A stretch of 64,000 nt of DNA from Scytonema millei VB511283 (GTDB lineage Bacteria > Cyanobacteriota > Cyanobacteriia > Cyanobacteriales > Chroococcidiopsidaceae). The stretch covers positions 1 through 64,000 of the forward strand of contig NZ_JTJC03000008.1 in NCBI RefSeq assembly GCF_000817735.3, read 5' to 3'. Below, in pieces: positions 36,834 to 45,762 of the stretch. The position numbers and the translations under genes were made by a program. Each line of letters opens with the position of its first letter. The stretch's first letter is position 1. Below the pieces are notes generated by a model. That model saw nothing but the letters and a program-made list of their open reading frames with translations. It was not told where the DNA came from and ran no database searches.

Positions 36834-37036
36834 TTGAAACGCTCCCAACTACAGCGTTATAGCATTGCTATCCTCAGCACCGTCGTAGCAATGCTACTCA
36901 CAGAATGGTTGTGGTGGCAGCTTCAACCAACTATCTACCCATTTTTTCTTTCTGCTGTAGCGATGTCGGGCTGGATGCAATGTTACGCTCTGTCCAACGG
37001 CAAGCTCAACGCGATCGCGCACTTTTGCAGCAATAG
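36834..37036 (+). pseudogene. Remnant of a DUF4118-type sensor histidine kinase
   Basis: The TTG at 36834 follows AGGAGAAG. The first 45 codons give two hydrophobic segments (LQRYSIAILSTVVAMLLTEW, then IYPFFLSAVAMSGW), matching the N-terminus of the histidine kinase at 53831-55939 (LLTQLIWWLIQPHLYPLF). A frame change then joins MLRSVQRQAQRDRALLQQ, which resembles the coil after the membrane domain of such kinases, and a stop. The core kinase is gone. Confidence 0.6.
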
Positions 37037-37127
37037 AAAGCTTGAATTAAAGCACGATACAGGATACGCGATCGCCAATTTGATTAGATAAAATTTACAA
37101 AAAAGCGTATCTCTACAGAAATATTAC

Positions 37128-37789
37128 ATGAGGGAGCCGAGAAAGAGATTGTGGAGTCAAATTCATCATCCGGTGTTAGTTCGCTTTCTACTATTATTTG
37201 CTTCTGGTTGGGCTTTAGTCCAGCTAATATCTTACTTTGAAACTATTATCTTTATTTTTGCTTTTGCGGCAATTTTAGCTTTTGTACTCAGCTATCCTGT
37301 TCGTTGGCTCAGTCGTTTCTTGCCACGCATTCTAGCTTTTATTAGAGGACAGTTTCTATTAGTTTTGTTTTTGTCATTTTCTAGTTTTGTAGTTTTTTAG
37401 TTTTACAAGTTCCATTTTCATTAATTTTGTCACTCATGCTCGGCTTTGTCAATCTTATCCCTGAAATTGGAGCAATATTAGGAATTACTATAGTTTTTTT
37501 AATCGTTTTATCTCAAAGCGTTTGGCTAGCCTTAAAAGTTTTAGGAGTTTGTTTTGTGCTTCAGCAGATTCAAGATAACTTAATTGCTCCTAAAGTCATG
37601 CAAGATGCAGTCAATATTAATCCTGTAGTCACTTTTTTGGCTATACTTGTCGGTGCTAGAGTTGCGGGAATAGTAGGTGTTTTTCTGGCAATTCCCATAA
37701 CTGGTGTCATTGTTAGCTTTTTTGAAATTGAAGAAATGCAAGCAGAACAAGAAATGTCAACTAGAGTGGATAGACTTAAGAGGCATTAA
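37128..37789 (+). pseudogene. AI-2E-family permease, frameshifted and internally deleted
   Basis: The N-terminal part (HHPVLVRFLLLFASGWALVQL to LPRILAFIRG) and the C-terminal part (VPFSLILSLMLGFVNLIPEIGAILG to the end) match the two ends of the AI-2E/PerM permease at 48899-49999. About 130 central residues are missing, and a shift in a run of six T near 37395 adds a stop. Total coding about 220 residues against about 350 in the family. Confidence 0.75.
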
Positions 37790-37798
37790 TTAAATGAA

Positions 37799-37837
37799 TT
37801 AACCATTTAATATTCAAACTTTAACCAAATTTTAACT
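37799..37837 (+). promoter_or_regulatory. Pho-box-like repeat array
   Basis: TTAACC occurs at 37799 and 37821, and TTAACT at 37832, all in one 11-bp register (the unit at 37810 is degenerate). This matches the cyanobacterial SphR Pho box (CTTAACCT units every 11 bp). It lies about 440 nt upstream of pstS and points to it; the long distance is unusual. Confidence 0.5.
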
Positions 37838-38277
37838 CTGATTCTCCTAAAAGAGGATTGACTGTGTATTAGCAATGTTGCAGGGAAACGACATTTTTCA
37901 GCAATACTATTTCATAAGAAATAGCTCTATTGATACTTGATTCAAATTGTATATTTTTTCAAAATGTTACTGTCGTCACAAAGCTTTTGACAGTTGAATT
38001 ACTATCTTCTAGCTAAAGATAATAATTCAAATTAGTTAAATAAGGTTGACTGCTCTCCTTTTCTAATAGACTTGTTGCAAGCTTCATTTTTGAGTCATGT
38101 TTTGGCAAGAATTTCAGGGGTTCGATCGCTAGATGTATGCTGCTGCGATCGCCCAATCCAAACTACTAGCGGATCTAGAATCGCTCAAAAGAGCTGACAC
38201 CACTCAGTTTTCCCGTTACAGATCCCGAACCAGTCAAACGTAGACGTGACTTTTCTGCAAAACAAAAAGGACATTTT
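37838..38277. other. Long leader/gap upstream of pstS
   Basis: No gene supported. A short open frame at about 38133-38243 (MYAAAIAQSKLLADLESLKR) looks protein-like but lacks a ribosome site. If the Pho-box array drives pstS, this is its untranslated leader. Confidence 0.4.
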
Positions 38278-39381
38278 ATGCTGACTAAACTTTCTGCGAT
38301 CCGACGAACCTTTGTTCTACCCTTAATTGCTATCTCTCTGGGGACTGCTGCTTGTCAACCGCCGAACACTGCTGAAAACACACCTGGAGCTAATCCCGCT
38401 ACCTCTCCAGCCGCAGATACCGCAGCAGGTGAAAATGTCACCTTAACTGGTGCTGGAGCAACTTTTCCGGCTCCGTTTTACCAACGGTGTTTTGCCGAGT
38501 ACAACCAAAAAAATCCAAATGTACGAGTTAGCTATCAACCTGTGGGTAGCGGAGCTGGTGTAGAGCAATTTACTCAAGGAACTGTGGACTTTGGCGCTAG
38601 CGACGTAGCAATTACAGAGGAACAAAGGAAAAAGATCGAACGGGGGGCGCTGACGATCCCCTTGAGTGCGGGGGCAATTGTCCTGGCATACAACTTACCT
38701 GGTGTAGAAAAGCCCATCCGATTGCCACGGGAAATTTATCCAGCAATTTTTACGGGTGAAATTAAGAATTGGAATAACCCCCAAATTGCCGAAGCTAATC
38801 CTGGCGTAAATTTGCCTGACTTACCGATTACAGTCGTCCATCGCTCTGATGGTAGCGGGACTACAGCCGTTTTCACCGAACACTTGAGTGAAATTAGCCC
38901 GCAGTGGAAAGGTAAAGTCGGGGCGGGTAAAACTGTAAGTTGGCCCGTCGGTATTGGAGCAAAAGGAAACCAAGGTGTAACGGCTCAGATTCAGCAAACC
39001 AAAGGAGCAATTGGCTATGTGGAATACGGCTATGCTTCGCAGAATAAGCTACCTGTAGCTGTTTTAGAAAATAATTCCGGCAATTTTGTCGAACCGACAC
39101 CAGAAACATCTGCTAATGCCTTGGAATCGATCGAACTACCTGAGAACTTGGTTTCTTTTGCTAGAGATCCTCAAGGAGAACAATCTTATCCAATTGTGAC
39201 TTACACCTGGCTGCTAGTTTACGACCAATATCAAGACCAACAAAAAGCCCAAACCATAGAAAACGTGGTGAACTATGCATTGAATGAGTGTCAAAAATTC
39301 AGTGCAGAGCTAGGCTATATCCCTTTACCGGAAGGAGTTGTCAAAAAAGTCACGCCAACTGTAGAGCAGATTGGTAGTTAA
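38278..39381 (+). CDS. pstS: Phosphate ABC transporter substrate-binding protein PstS
   Basis: A 367-residue lipoprotein (lipobox TAAC, Cys26). Phosphate-binding motifs are present: TGAGATFPAPFYQRCF, QPVGSGAGVEQF, DFGASDVAI and VVHRSDGSGTTAVF. It captures phosphate in the periplasm for PstCAB. The last residues follow the usual PstS fold end (LGYIPLPEGV). It is separate from and convergent with pstCAB, an uncommon layout. Confidence 0.95.
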   Translation: MLTKLSAIRRTFVLPLIAISLGTAACQPPNTAENTPGANPATSPAADTAAGENVTLTGAGATFPAPFYQRCFAEYNQKNPNVRVSYQPVGSGAGVEQFTQGTVDFGASDVAITEEQRKKIERGALTIPLSAGAIVLAYNLPGVEKPIRLPREIYPAIFTGEIKNWNNPQIAEANPGVNLPDLPITVVHRSDGSGTTAVFTEHLSEISPQWKGKVGAGKTVSWPVGIGAKGNQGVTAQIQQTKGAIGYVEYGYASQNKLPVAVLENNSGNFVEPTPETSANALESIELPENLVSFARDPQGEQSYPIVTYTWLLVYDQYQDQQKAQTIENVVNYALNECQKFSAELGYIPLPEGVVKKVTPTVEQIGS

Positions 39382-39394
39382 AGTTAGTTTTGAA

Positions 39395-39420
39395 GGGCGA
39401 AAATATCGCCCTTATTTTTT
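39395..39420 (+). terminator. Intrinsic terminator of pstS
   Basis: GGGCGA-AAATA-TCGCCC forms a 6-bp G+C-rich stem followed by TTATTTTTT. It lies 14 nt after the pstS stop. Confidence 0.85.
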
Positions 39421-39450
39421 GATTTTTAACTTTTGACTTTTGAATTTTTC
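39421..39450. repeat. STRR (AACTTTTGACTTTTG type)
   Basis: Imperfect TTTTAAC/TTTTGAC heptamers between the convergent pstS and pstB genes. The same family occurs at 54597-54637 (in a gene), 60847-60887 and 62561-62590. Confidence 0.6.
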
Positions 39451-39472
39451 TGACGATCTATTTACCTTTTGC

Positions 39473-40306
39473 TTAACCAAAGCGACCGCTGACGTACTCT
39501 TTAGTAGAAGATTGCTGAGGACTCTCAAAAATTGCTTCAGTTCTGTCGTACTCTACAAGATAACCAAAGCGTTTCCCGTTATCTCCTGCTTCGGCATTAA
39601 AGAAAGCAGTGTAATCTGAGACTCGTGCTGCTTGTTGCATATTGTGAGTCACGATGACAATCGTGTACTCCTGCTTCAGTTCGTGAATTAGTTCTTCTAT
39701 GCGCTGGGTAGATATCGGGTCGAGAGCGGAAGCAGGTTCATCCATTAAGACGACTTCTGGCTTAAGCGCGATCGCCCGTGCAATACACAAACGCTGTTGT
39801 TGTCCGCCAGAGAGCGACAAGCCACTGCTTTTGAGTTTATCTTTGACTTCATTCCACAAACCCGATCGCTGGAGCGATCGCTCGACTAATTCATCCATAT
39901 CGCCCTTGAAACCAACTACCCTAGCACCATAGGCAATATTTTCATAAATTGACTTCGGGAAAGGATTCGGTTTTTGAAATACCATACCGATCCGCCGCCG
40001 CACTGCAACTGGATCGATTTTGGCTGCATAAAGGTCTTTACCACGGTAAATCACTTTACCTTCTACCCGACAGCCATCAATGAGTTCATTGAGCCGATTG
40101 AAGCAGCGAATTAGCGTACTTTTACCACAACCAGAGGGTCCGATAAAGGCAGTAACGCTATTTTTCAAAATGTCCATCGAAACTTCTTGCACTGCTAAAG
40201 TGTCGCCGTAGTACACGTTCACTCTTTCTGTCCGTAATACCATATCGCGTGGATCGGCTGGCACTGGTTGAGCCAAGCGATCGTCGGTCTGATTTCTAGA
40301 GTACAT
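39473..40306 (-). CDS. pstB: Phosphate ABC transporter ATP-binding protein PstB
   Basis: 277 residues with Walker [10 protein letters not shown] (56-64), signature LSGGQQQR, Walker [14 protein letters not shown] and switch His in VTHNMQQ. The N-terminal approximately 20 residues are a variable extension. It drives phosphate import from the cytoplasmic side. Third gene in the order pstC, pstA, pstB with short gaps, so one operon. Confidence 0.96.
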   Translation of the reverse strand: MYSRNQTDDRLAQPVPADPRDMVLRTERVNVYYGDTLAVQEVSMDILKNSVTAFIGPSGCGKSTLIRCFNRLNELIDGCRVEGKVIYRGKDLYAAKIDPVAVRRRIGMVFQKPNPFPKSIYENIAYGARVVGFKGDMDELVERSLQRSGLWNEVKDKLKSSGLSLSGGQQQRLCIARAIALKPEVVLMDEPASALDPISTQRIEELIHELKQEYTIVIVTHNMQQAARVSDYTAFFNAEAGDNGKRFGYLVEYDRTEAIFESPQQSSTKEYVSGRFG

Positions 40307-40347
40307 AACAATTGTTGGGAGGATGGTAAGTTGTACGAGTCAGCTTT

Positions 40348-41244
40348 TTAGTAAGTCGATCTACTTGCTACCCAGCGAGCGAGAATACTGGCAAGCAAAA
40401 TCAAAAGCACCAGGATTAGGGAAGCTGCCCAGGCGATTTCTTGCTGATTCTGATAAGGTACGGCAGCAAAGTTATAGATCAAAACAGAGAGGGTTGGGAC
40501 AGGCTCCCAAATACCTCTAGGCCAGTATTGAGAGAACAACGCTGTAAAAATCAGTGGTGCAGTTTCTCCCGCCGCACGGGCGATCGCCAAGGTCACTCCA
40601 GTAGCGATCGCCCCCATCGCCGCAGGTAATACTACTGTCAACACGGTTTGAAAGTTAGAAGCTCCCACCCCAACTGATGCCCAGCGTATCTCTTGCGGTA
40701 CGAGCTGCAAAGACTCATCAGCAGTCCGTACTACAATTGGCAACATGAGAATGGCTAGGGCAAATCCCCCCGCCACAGCAGAGTAAGTATTGGTCGTCAG
40801 AACGATAACGCCATAAGCAAAAATACCAACGATGATGGAAGGAACTCCACTAAGAACATTAGTAGCAAAACGAATCCACCTAGCTATTCTACCAGAGCTA
40901 AATTCTGATAAATAAACTGCGGCTAGCACGCCAAAGGGAATGCTGATTGCAGTAGCAATTCCAACCACAATCAGCGTTCCCACAATTGCCGGAGCGATAC
41001 CTCCGCCTGGTTGTAGTGCTACGGGGATCGAGCCTGTAAATAATTCAAAGTTAAGTCGATTTGCGCCTTTAACAATGACAAAGCCAATTACCAAAAACAG
41101 CGGTAGCAGGGCAACTCCTAGTAGTAAAAATGCTAATACTGTCAGCGCCAATCCGATCGCCGTTCGAGGAGTAGTGTAGGAATGCTCCATTTTCGGAGTT
41201 GGAAATTCTTCGGCATAGCGATCCTCAATATTATTAGTTGCCAT
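40348..41244 (-). CDS. pstA: Phosphate ABC transporter permease PstA
   Basis: Six membrane helices and the ABC-2-type permease motif around LVPQEIRWASVGVGASNFQTVLTVVLPAAMGAIATG (EAA loop). The start at ATG 41244 (MATNNIED) has AAGGAGAAG upstream; the frame also has ATGs at 41265 and 41253. It forms the channel with PstC. Confidence 0.93.
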   Translation of the reverse strand: MATNNIEDRYAEEFPTPKMEHSYTTPRTAIGLALTVLAFLLLGVALLPLFLVIGFVIVKGANRLNFELFTGSIPVALQPGGGIAPAIVGTLIVVGIATAISIPFGVLAAVYLSEFSSGRIARWIRFATNVLSGVPSIIVGIFAYGVIVLTTNTYSAVAGGFALAILMLPIVVRTADESLQLVPQEIRWASVGVGASNFQTVLTVVLPAAMGAIATGVTLAIARAAGETAPLIFTALFSQYWPRGIWEPVPTLSVLIYNFAAVPYQNQQEIAWAASLILVLLILLASILARWVASRSTY

Positions 41245-41310
41245 AAGCTTCATCTTCTCCTTCATTAGCGATCGCTTGCTTTTCACTCAAAGTTAACTAC
41301 CAATTACCAA

Positions 41311-42264
41311 TTAATACTTTTTCACCCTTTGAATAATCCAATACGCCAAAATATTGACAATTAACGTGATGACAAACAAAACTAGCCCAGCATAAAATAA
41401 AGAGGACTTTTGCAATCCAGATGCCTCGGCAAATTGATTAGCTAGTAGAGAAGCGATTGTATTTGCTGGTGCTAAAATTGAAAAACTTAAATTATTACTA
41501 TTTCCAATTACCAAAGTAACAGCAATTGTTTCTCCTAACGCCCGCCCCAGACCTAGCATAATACCACCCACAATACCTGAAAATGCGGCTGGGATTAGAA
41601 CGCTAAAAATTGTTTGCCAGCGCGTCGAGCCGATGCCATAAGAACCCCATCGAAGTTCGCTAGGAACGGCAGCGAGGGAATCGCGGGAGATGGCTGCAAT
41701 AATTGGTAAAATCATAATCGCCAGGACGACTCCAGCAGGTAACATACCTGGTCCCGCGTACTGTGTGGCAAATAGGGGTATATAACCGAAATTATCGTGG
41801 AACCACCTGCCAATCGGTTGCAGAAACGGGATCAAAACATATATGCCCCACAAGCCATAGACAACACTGGGAATTGCTGCTAGCAGTTCTACCAAAAAAG
41901 TCAGTGAAGTCCGAATTGACAATGGTAAAAAATTTTCGCTCAAAACGATCGCACACGCTAAGCCAACTGGAACAGCTAATAGCAATGCGATGAAGGAACT
42001 TACTACTGTTCCATAAGCCATAGGCAGTACGCCATAGAGTTCTTCAACCGGATTCCAAGCAGCAGTTGCGAGAAATTCTAAGCCAAATTGTTGAATCGCA
42101 GGGATAGAATTCCAAGCTACTTGTCCGGCTATCCACAACAGAACTCCAGCTACAGCTAGTGCTAGTATTCGTGTAGTCCAAAAAAAACTTCGATCTATTG
42201 TTTTTTCAGTTCCAGACCGCGCTTCTTGCGCTGTCATCTGGGAGTTATTAGTTGTAGTATTCAT
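41311..42264 (-). CDS. pstC: Phosphate ABC transporter permease PstC
   Basis: 317 residues with six helices. The EAA loop reads AVPSELRWGSYGIGSTRWQTIFSVLIPAAFSGIVGG, and GRALGETIAVTLVIGN is a PstC hallmark. First gene of pstCAB. I found no clear Pho box directly upstream. Confidence 0.94.
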   Translation of the reverse strand: MNTTTNNSQMTAQEARSGTEKTIDRSFFWTTRILALAVAGVLLWIAGQVAWNSIPAIQQFGLEFLATAAWNPVEELYGVLPMAYGTVVSSFIALLLAVPVGLACAIVLSENFLPLSIRTSLTFLVELLAAIPSVVYGLWGIYVLIPFLQPIGRWFHDNFGYIPLFATQYAGPGMLPAGVVLAIMILPIIAAISRDSLAAVPSELRWGSYGIGSTRWQTIFSVLIPAAFSGIVGGIMLGLGRALGETIAVTLVIGNSNNLSFSILAPANTIASLLANQFAEASGLQKSSLFYAGLVLFVITLIVNILAYWIIQRVKKY

Positions 42265-42900
42265 TTTTCATCTCAAGTAAAAGTCAAAAGTAACAAACTT
42301 TAAAATACAATAATGAAATTGAATTAAGCTGTTTAAAACTGTTATTGACTACTTTAATTATTTTAGAACTAACTTTATTGCTAAAATATTGCCGCCTGAA
42401 TTGAGTTCTAGGATGTCTAATCTTACTTCTAACTAACAAAGCAGATTCTATCAAGCTTGTTTGGCTACCGTTCTTCTTGCTTGCGATAGATTTATACTAA
42501 AGTTTGGCAAGCAATATCTATATCTTTAGTTCTAAATATTTCAAAAAGGCGTATTTTGCTAATAAGATTAATAGAAATATAACTTGAATTTTACCTCGTC
42601 TTAATATTTAATAGGTAATTTATGCAGCAATTCTCGATTGCATACATGACATTTATAGGGATAAATACAAAGCTGTGCGCTCCTACTATAGGAATTCAGT
42701 TTGATTATTGAAAAAATCTAAGTACAGGTAGGGTGGGTTACGCGATCGCGTAACCCACCAAAAACTTATAGTGGTGCGTTAGCCTTTGGCATAACGCACC
42801 CTACGTATATTTCAAAAATCGAATATGAGTTCTATAGGCTTCAGTCTGATATTTCAATAAAGCTAGCAATCCGAACTCAGTTATAAAAATAGAATTGATG
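42265..42900. other. A+T-rich intergenic region upstream of pstC
   Basis: No gene. It carries the promoter region of pstC on the left, an STRR-like CAAGTAAAAGTCAAAAGTAA at 42277-42296, and a composite palindromic element at 42728-42804. Confidence 0.5.
42728..42804. repeat. Composite palindromic (MITE-like) element
   Basis: The ends are GTAGGGTG and CACCCTAC. Inside lie two hairpins: GGTGGGTTACGCG/CGCGTAACCCACC around HIP1 sequence, and GGTGCGTTA/TAACGCACC. The element belongs to the GTAGGG-ended class seen at 4497-4567. Confidence 0.75.
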
Positions 42901-43572
42901 TTATCCTTCTTCTGGTGCTACTTCATCAGTTGCTAATTGATGAGTCAGCCATCCGGCAAACTGCTTTTGAAAATCCTTAGCCTCTATTTCTAGTTTATTA
43001 TCTTTATAACTTTGACCTGCCCTTCTGAATTCTTTAAAGTAAGCATATCCAAACTGAGTTTCCCCACCAAGGCTCTCGCATTGCCGCGCATGTACGAGTT
43101 CGTGAGCTAATAATGCCAGTTGAACGGGATCGCCAGATTTATAGGAGCCTTCAAGGTAAATGCGATCGCAATAAGTCTGAGCAATCGCATCAACTTGTCC
43201 AATATCTATTTTGAAATCAGCATATAACCAGCCATCCATCAATTTAGCATTGTAGGCGATTGCCACGCGATCGACTAAATCGCCAAAATAGATGCGTAAA
43301 TACTGTTTTTGCAGATCGTCTAATGCTCGACCACTACCGTTATTCGCATACATCCACCGAGCAGCGGCTTGATATGCTACTATCCCTGCTTGACCCCATG
43401 TTTCTTCAGTCAAGATTTCTGTATATTTTTGAAAGTATAGGTTACAACTTATGTCTGACCAATGACAGTTATGAGTTCGATTTCCTGTAAGCTTTGAACT
43501 GCCAAAAAATAGGATAATTAATGCCAATAAAATAGCGAGCGAACCGAATTTGAAAACCCTTTTTCTTTTCAT
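42901..43572 (-). CDS. Membrane-anchored zincin-like (DUF4157-type) peptidase
   Basis: The ATG at 43572 (MKRKRVFKFGSLAILLALIILFFG) starts a signal anchor; the upstream frame is less likely. The zinc motif is HELVH in LLAHELVHARQCESLGG, and the third ligand may be the Glu in LEIEAKDFQ downstream. About 223 residues, facing the periplasm. Similar HELxH proteins act as small metallopeptidases. A TCCAC-repeat promoter motif lies 170 nt upstream. Confidence 0.7.
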   Translation of the reverse strand: MKRKRVFKFGSLAILLALIILFFGSSKLTGNRTHNCHWSDISCNLYFQKYTEILTEETWGQAGIVAYQAAARWMYANNGSGRALDDLQKQYLRIYFGDLVDRVAIAYNAKLMDGWLYADFKIDIGQVDAIAQTYCDRIYLEGSYKSGDPVQLALLAHELVHARQCESLGGETQFGYAYFKEFRRAGQSYKDNKLEIEAKDFQKQFAGWLTHQLATDEVAPEEG

Positions 43573-43741
43573 AAGATCGACCTGTATTCTTGAAGATCGG
43601 TTTGCTCCGCTTACTATTAATGTGATGGTAGTAAGTCGCGATCGCAAATTAGACTTTTTCAGAAAATCTTCGCACTGGCGTACTAGAGGAGTTATCCGAG
43701 CAATAGCTGGAATGAATTTAGTTCAATTAATTGTATTCTTG

Positions 43742-43776
43742 AGGATAGCTCTGAATAGTGCAAAACTCGTGGAGAA
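43742..43776 (-). promoter_or_regulatory. TCCAC-repeat promoter motif, site 3
   Basis: On the minus strand TTCTCCACGAGTTTTGCAC is followed 10 bp later by TATCCT. One mismatch in the second half-site (TGCAC). It points to the peptidase gene at 42901-43572. Confidence 0.65.
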
Positions 43777-43813
43777 TTGTAGGTATTAAGATAAATGAGT
43801 AGTGCGGCAAAGT

Positions 43814-44614
43814 ATGCGAAAGCTCAATACTGACAACTCGTGGATTGAGCGAGTAGCCAGGTTCGGCTATGCAGTTAAAGGAGTGGTTTACTTAATTGTC
43901 GGTTTGCTAGCAATGCCTGTAGCACTCGGCATTGGTGACGAAGCACCTGGGACGAGTGATGTTCTCCAGATAATTGTGACGCAACCATTTGGTAAATTTT
44001 TGCTGACGGTAGTGGCTGTCGGTTTAGCTAGCTATGCAGTTTGGCGTTTCTTTCAAGCGTTTGTAGATCCTGAATATCAAAGCAATAATGCTAACAGAGT
44101 TATCCCCCGCCTGGGCTACGCGATTAGCGGCGCGAGTTACGCAGGTCTAGCCGTTACTGCCGTACAGATTATTGCTGGTGTATCAAGTGACAATCGTTGG
44201 AGACAGGACTGGACGGCACGTTTGCTAGCACAACCCTTTGGACAATGGCTGGTCGGGATTGTTGGAGTCGTGGTGCTAGGCATAGGCGTTTCCTTTGCGT
44301 ATGTAGCCTTTACCGAACGATTCCGTCAACGGCTGCAATTAAAACAAATGAGTACTGCCCAGGTAAAATGGGCGATGGGTATCGGTAGATTTGGTGTTAC
44401 TGCCCGTGGCGTTGCTTTCGGTGTTATCGGTCTGCTTCTGATTCAAGCCGCCGTTCAGTCCGACCCAGACGAAGTTCAAGGACTGGGTGGGGCGTTGCAA
44501 ACGCTAGCAGAAGAAACATTTGGTCGCTGGCTTTTGGGTATTATTGCAGTCGGTCTGATTGCTTATGCCATCCACTTGCTGATCCTGGCACGGTATCGAC
44601 GGATTCGGATCTGA
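43814..44614 (+). CDS. DUF1206 family membrane protein
   Basis: Three repeats of a two-helix unit, each opening with ARFGYAVKGVVYLIVG or a variant (PRLGYAISGASYAGLA, GRFGVTARGVAFGVIG), followed by a QPFGKFLL/QPFGQWLV/ETFGRWLL block. This matches DUF1206. About 266 residues with six helices. ATG 43814 is preferred over GTG 43802. Role unknown; found near stress genes in other bacteria as a rule of thumb only. Confidence 0.88.
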   Translation: MRKLNTDNSWIERVARFGYAVKGVVYLIVGLLAMPVALGIGDEAPGTSDVLQIIVTQPFGKFLLTVVAVGLASYAVWRFFQAFVDPEYQSNNANRVIPRLGYAISGASYAGLAVTAVQIIAGVSSDNRWRQDWTARLLAQPFGQWLVGIVGVVVLGIGVSFAYVAFTERFRQRLQLKQMSTAQVKWAMGIGRFGVTARGVAFGVIGLLLIQAAVQSDPDEVQGLGGALQTLAEETFGRWLLGIIAVGLIAYAIHLLILARYRRIRI

Positions 44615-44645
44615 TGAGACTGTATGGGTAGTTTTGTCTACTAAT

Positions 44646-45374
44646 TCACTGTACAATCTCAATTGACTGAGCGATCGCCGCAGCTCTGCCCTCATATTTT
44701 GCTTTTAGTTCGGGTTGTAGCTTAACACCCAAATCTTTTTCAATCTCTGCTGCAACGAACTTGCGAATCGTTCCAGTCACTCGGACAGTCTCACCTGTAT
44801 CAATAGCACCAGTAGCGCCTACAACTAACAACTCTTTACCACCAATAAATTCTTGGTCATCAAGTGTAAATGCATTGCGACTAATAACTCGTTCAACTTT
44901 GCCACTGATGGTAACGTTCTTACCGATAAATGGGGCTGGTTCCTCAGCAACTTCACCTGGCTCTGGTGTTAGGGTAATTGCCGTAGCGACAAGTAGAGGC
45001 TTACCCTTAAATTCTGCTTCCAACTGCTGAGCCAAATTCAAATCCAACTGTTTCTCAATTTCCGATTTAGAGAACTGACGAACTGTGCCTGTTACTTGGA
45101 TGTTACTGTCGTTAACTATGGGAGAATCACTGAGATTTACAACTAGTAATTCTGGATCGTTAAAGAAGCCATCCCCCTCAATAATAAATGCCTTTAGACT
45201 GATGACTTCTTCGATTTCTCCGCTGACTGTCACGGTCTTGCCTATAAGGTTGGCGTTAGGTCGGTTGGTAATTTCATTAATCGTCATGCCAGTATTGGAA
45301 CCATTCGAGTTAGTCATATTGCAGGCAGTCAGAGCCGATAAAAGCAACAAGGCGATTGCGCCATTATTCCACAT
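44646..45374 (-). CDS. Lipoprotein with duplicated OB-like domain, paralogue 2
   Basis: Start at ATG 45374 (MWNNGAIALLLLSALTAC), since a lipobox LTAC follows; the frame is open 30 nt upstream across a promoter-like motif. About 242 residues. Two repeats: LIGKTVTVSGEIEEVISLKAF with LLVVNLS and VQVTGTVRQF, then FIGKNVTISGKVERVISRNAF with LLVVGA and VRVTGTIRKF. Closest to paralogue 1 in layout. It ends 31 nt from the convergent DUF1206 gene. Confidence 0.7.
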   Translation of the reverse strand: MWNNGAIALLLLSALTACNMTNSNGSNTGMTINEITNRPNANLIGKTVTVSGEIEEVISLKAFIIEGDGFFNDPELLVVNLSDSPIVNDSNIQVTGTVRQFSKSEIEKQLDLNLAQQLEAEFKGKPLLVATAITLTPEPGEVAEEPAPFIGKNVTISGKVERVISRNAFTLDDQEFIGGKELLVVGATGAIDTGETVRVTGTIRKFVAAEIEKDLGVKLQPELKAKYEGRAAAIAQSIEIVQ

Positions 45375-45386
45375 TTGAGTCGAGTC

Positions 45387-45420
45387 TCTCCACCAGTTTT
45401 CCACTATCTAGATCTATTCT
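45387..45420 (+). promoter_or_regulatory. TCCAC-repeat promoter motif, site 4
   Basis: TCTCCACCAGTTTTCCAC on the plus strand, then TATTCT after 10 bp (45415-45420). By its orientation it drives the plus strand, toward 45609 and the hydrolase at 45763; it also overlaps the 5' end of the minus-strand lipoprotein. Confidence 0.65.
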
Positions 45421-45608
45421 TAACGCAAGGCTAGTAAAGCTGTTGATTTACAGAAGTTTCTGGAGCGCAACTATGCCTTCGGTGGGATGAAGGATCGAGC
45501 AGTAATACCACCGAAACTTATTTTCATTTGTGATGTCCGCAGATGAAAGTAACAAGATTCCTTACCATCAGATCGATGAAACTCACGTTTTTGAGAAGGA
45601 GAATTTTG

Positions 45609-45692
45609 ATGAAAAGCTTAATCTATTCCACAATGTTTACTTTGGCAGCTGCAACGACAACTATTGGTCATTGGTCATTTGTGAATTGCTGA
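45609..45692 (+). pseudogene. Signal-peptide-only gene stub ended by a repeat
   Basis: GAGAAGGAG precedes ATG 45609. The product (MKSLIYSTMFTLAAATTTIG and 7 more) looks like an export signal, then runs into GGTCATTGGTCATTTGTGAA, an STRR of another class, and stops. It was probably the front of a secreted protein cut by repeat insertion. Confidence 0.45.
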
Positions 45693-45762
45693 TGACCGAT
45701 GACAGCTTTCGTACACGATCTCAGATTGCCATACGGTAAAAAATTGAATCAATAGGCTAAAA

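Noticed and set aside
38160-38240. Possible eleventh TCCAC-repeat site upstream of pstS (CACCACTCAGTTTTCCCG)
   Set aside because: The second half-site is broken and there is no TANNNT at the fixed distance.
42776-42804. Third attC-like site (GTTAGCC/GGCATAAC)
   Set aside because: It is the inner hairpin of a MITE-like palindrome and is far too short.
45530-45739. Plus-strand ORF of 69 codons
   Set aside because: It overlaps the better-initiated stub at 45609 in another frame and contains STRR sequence.
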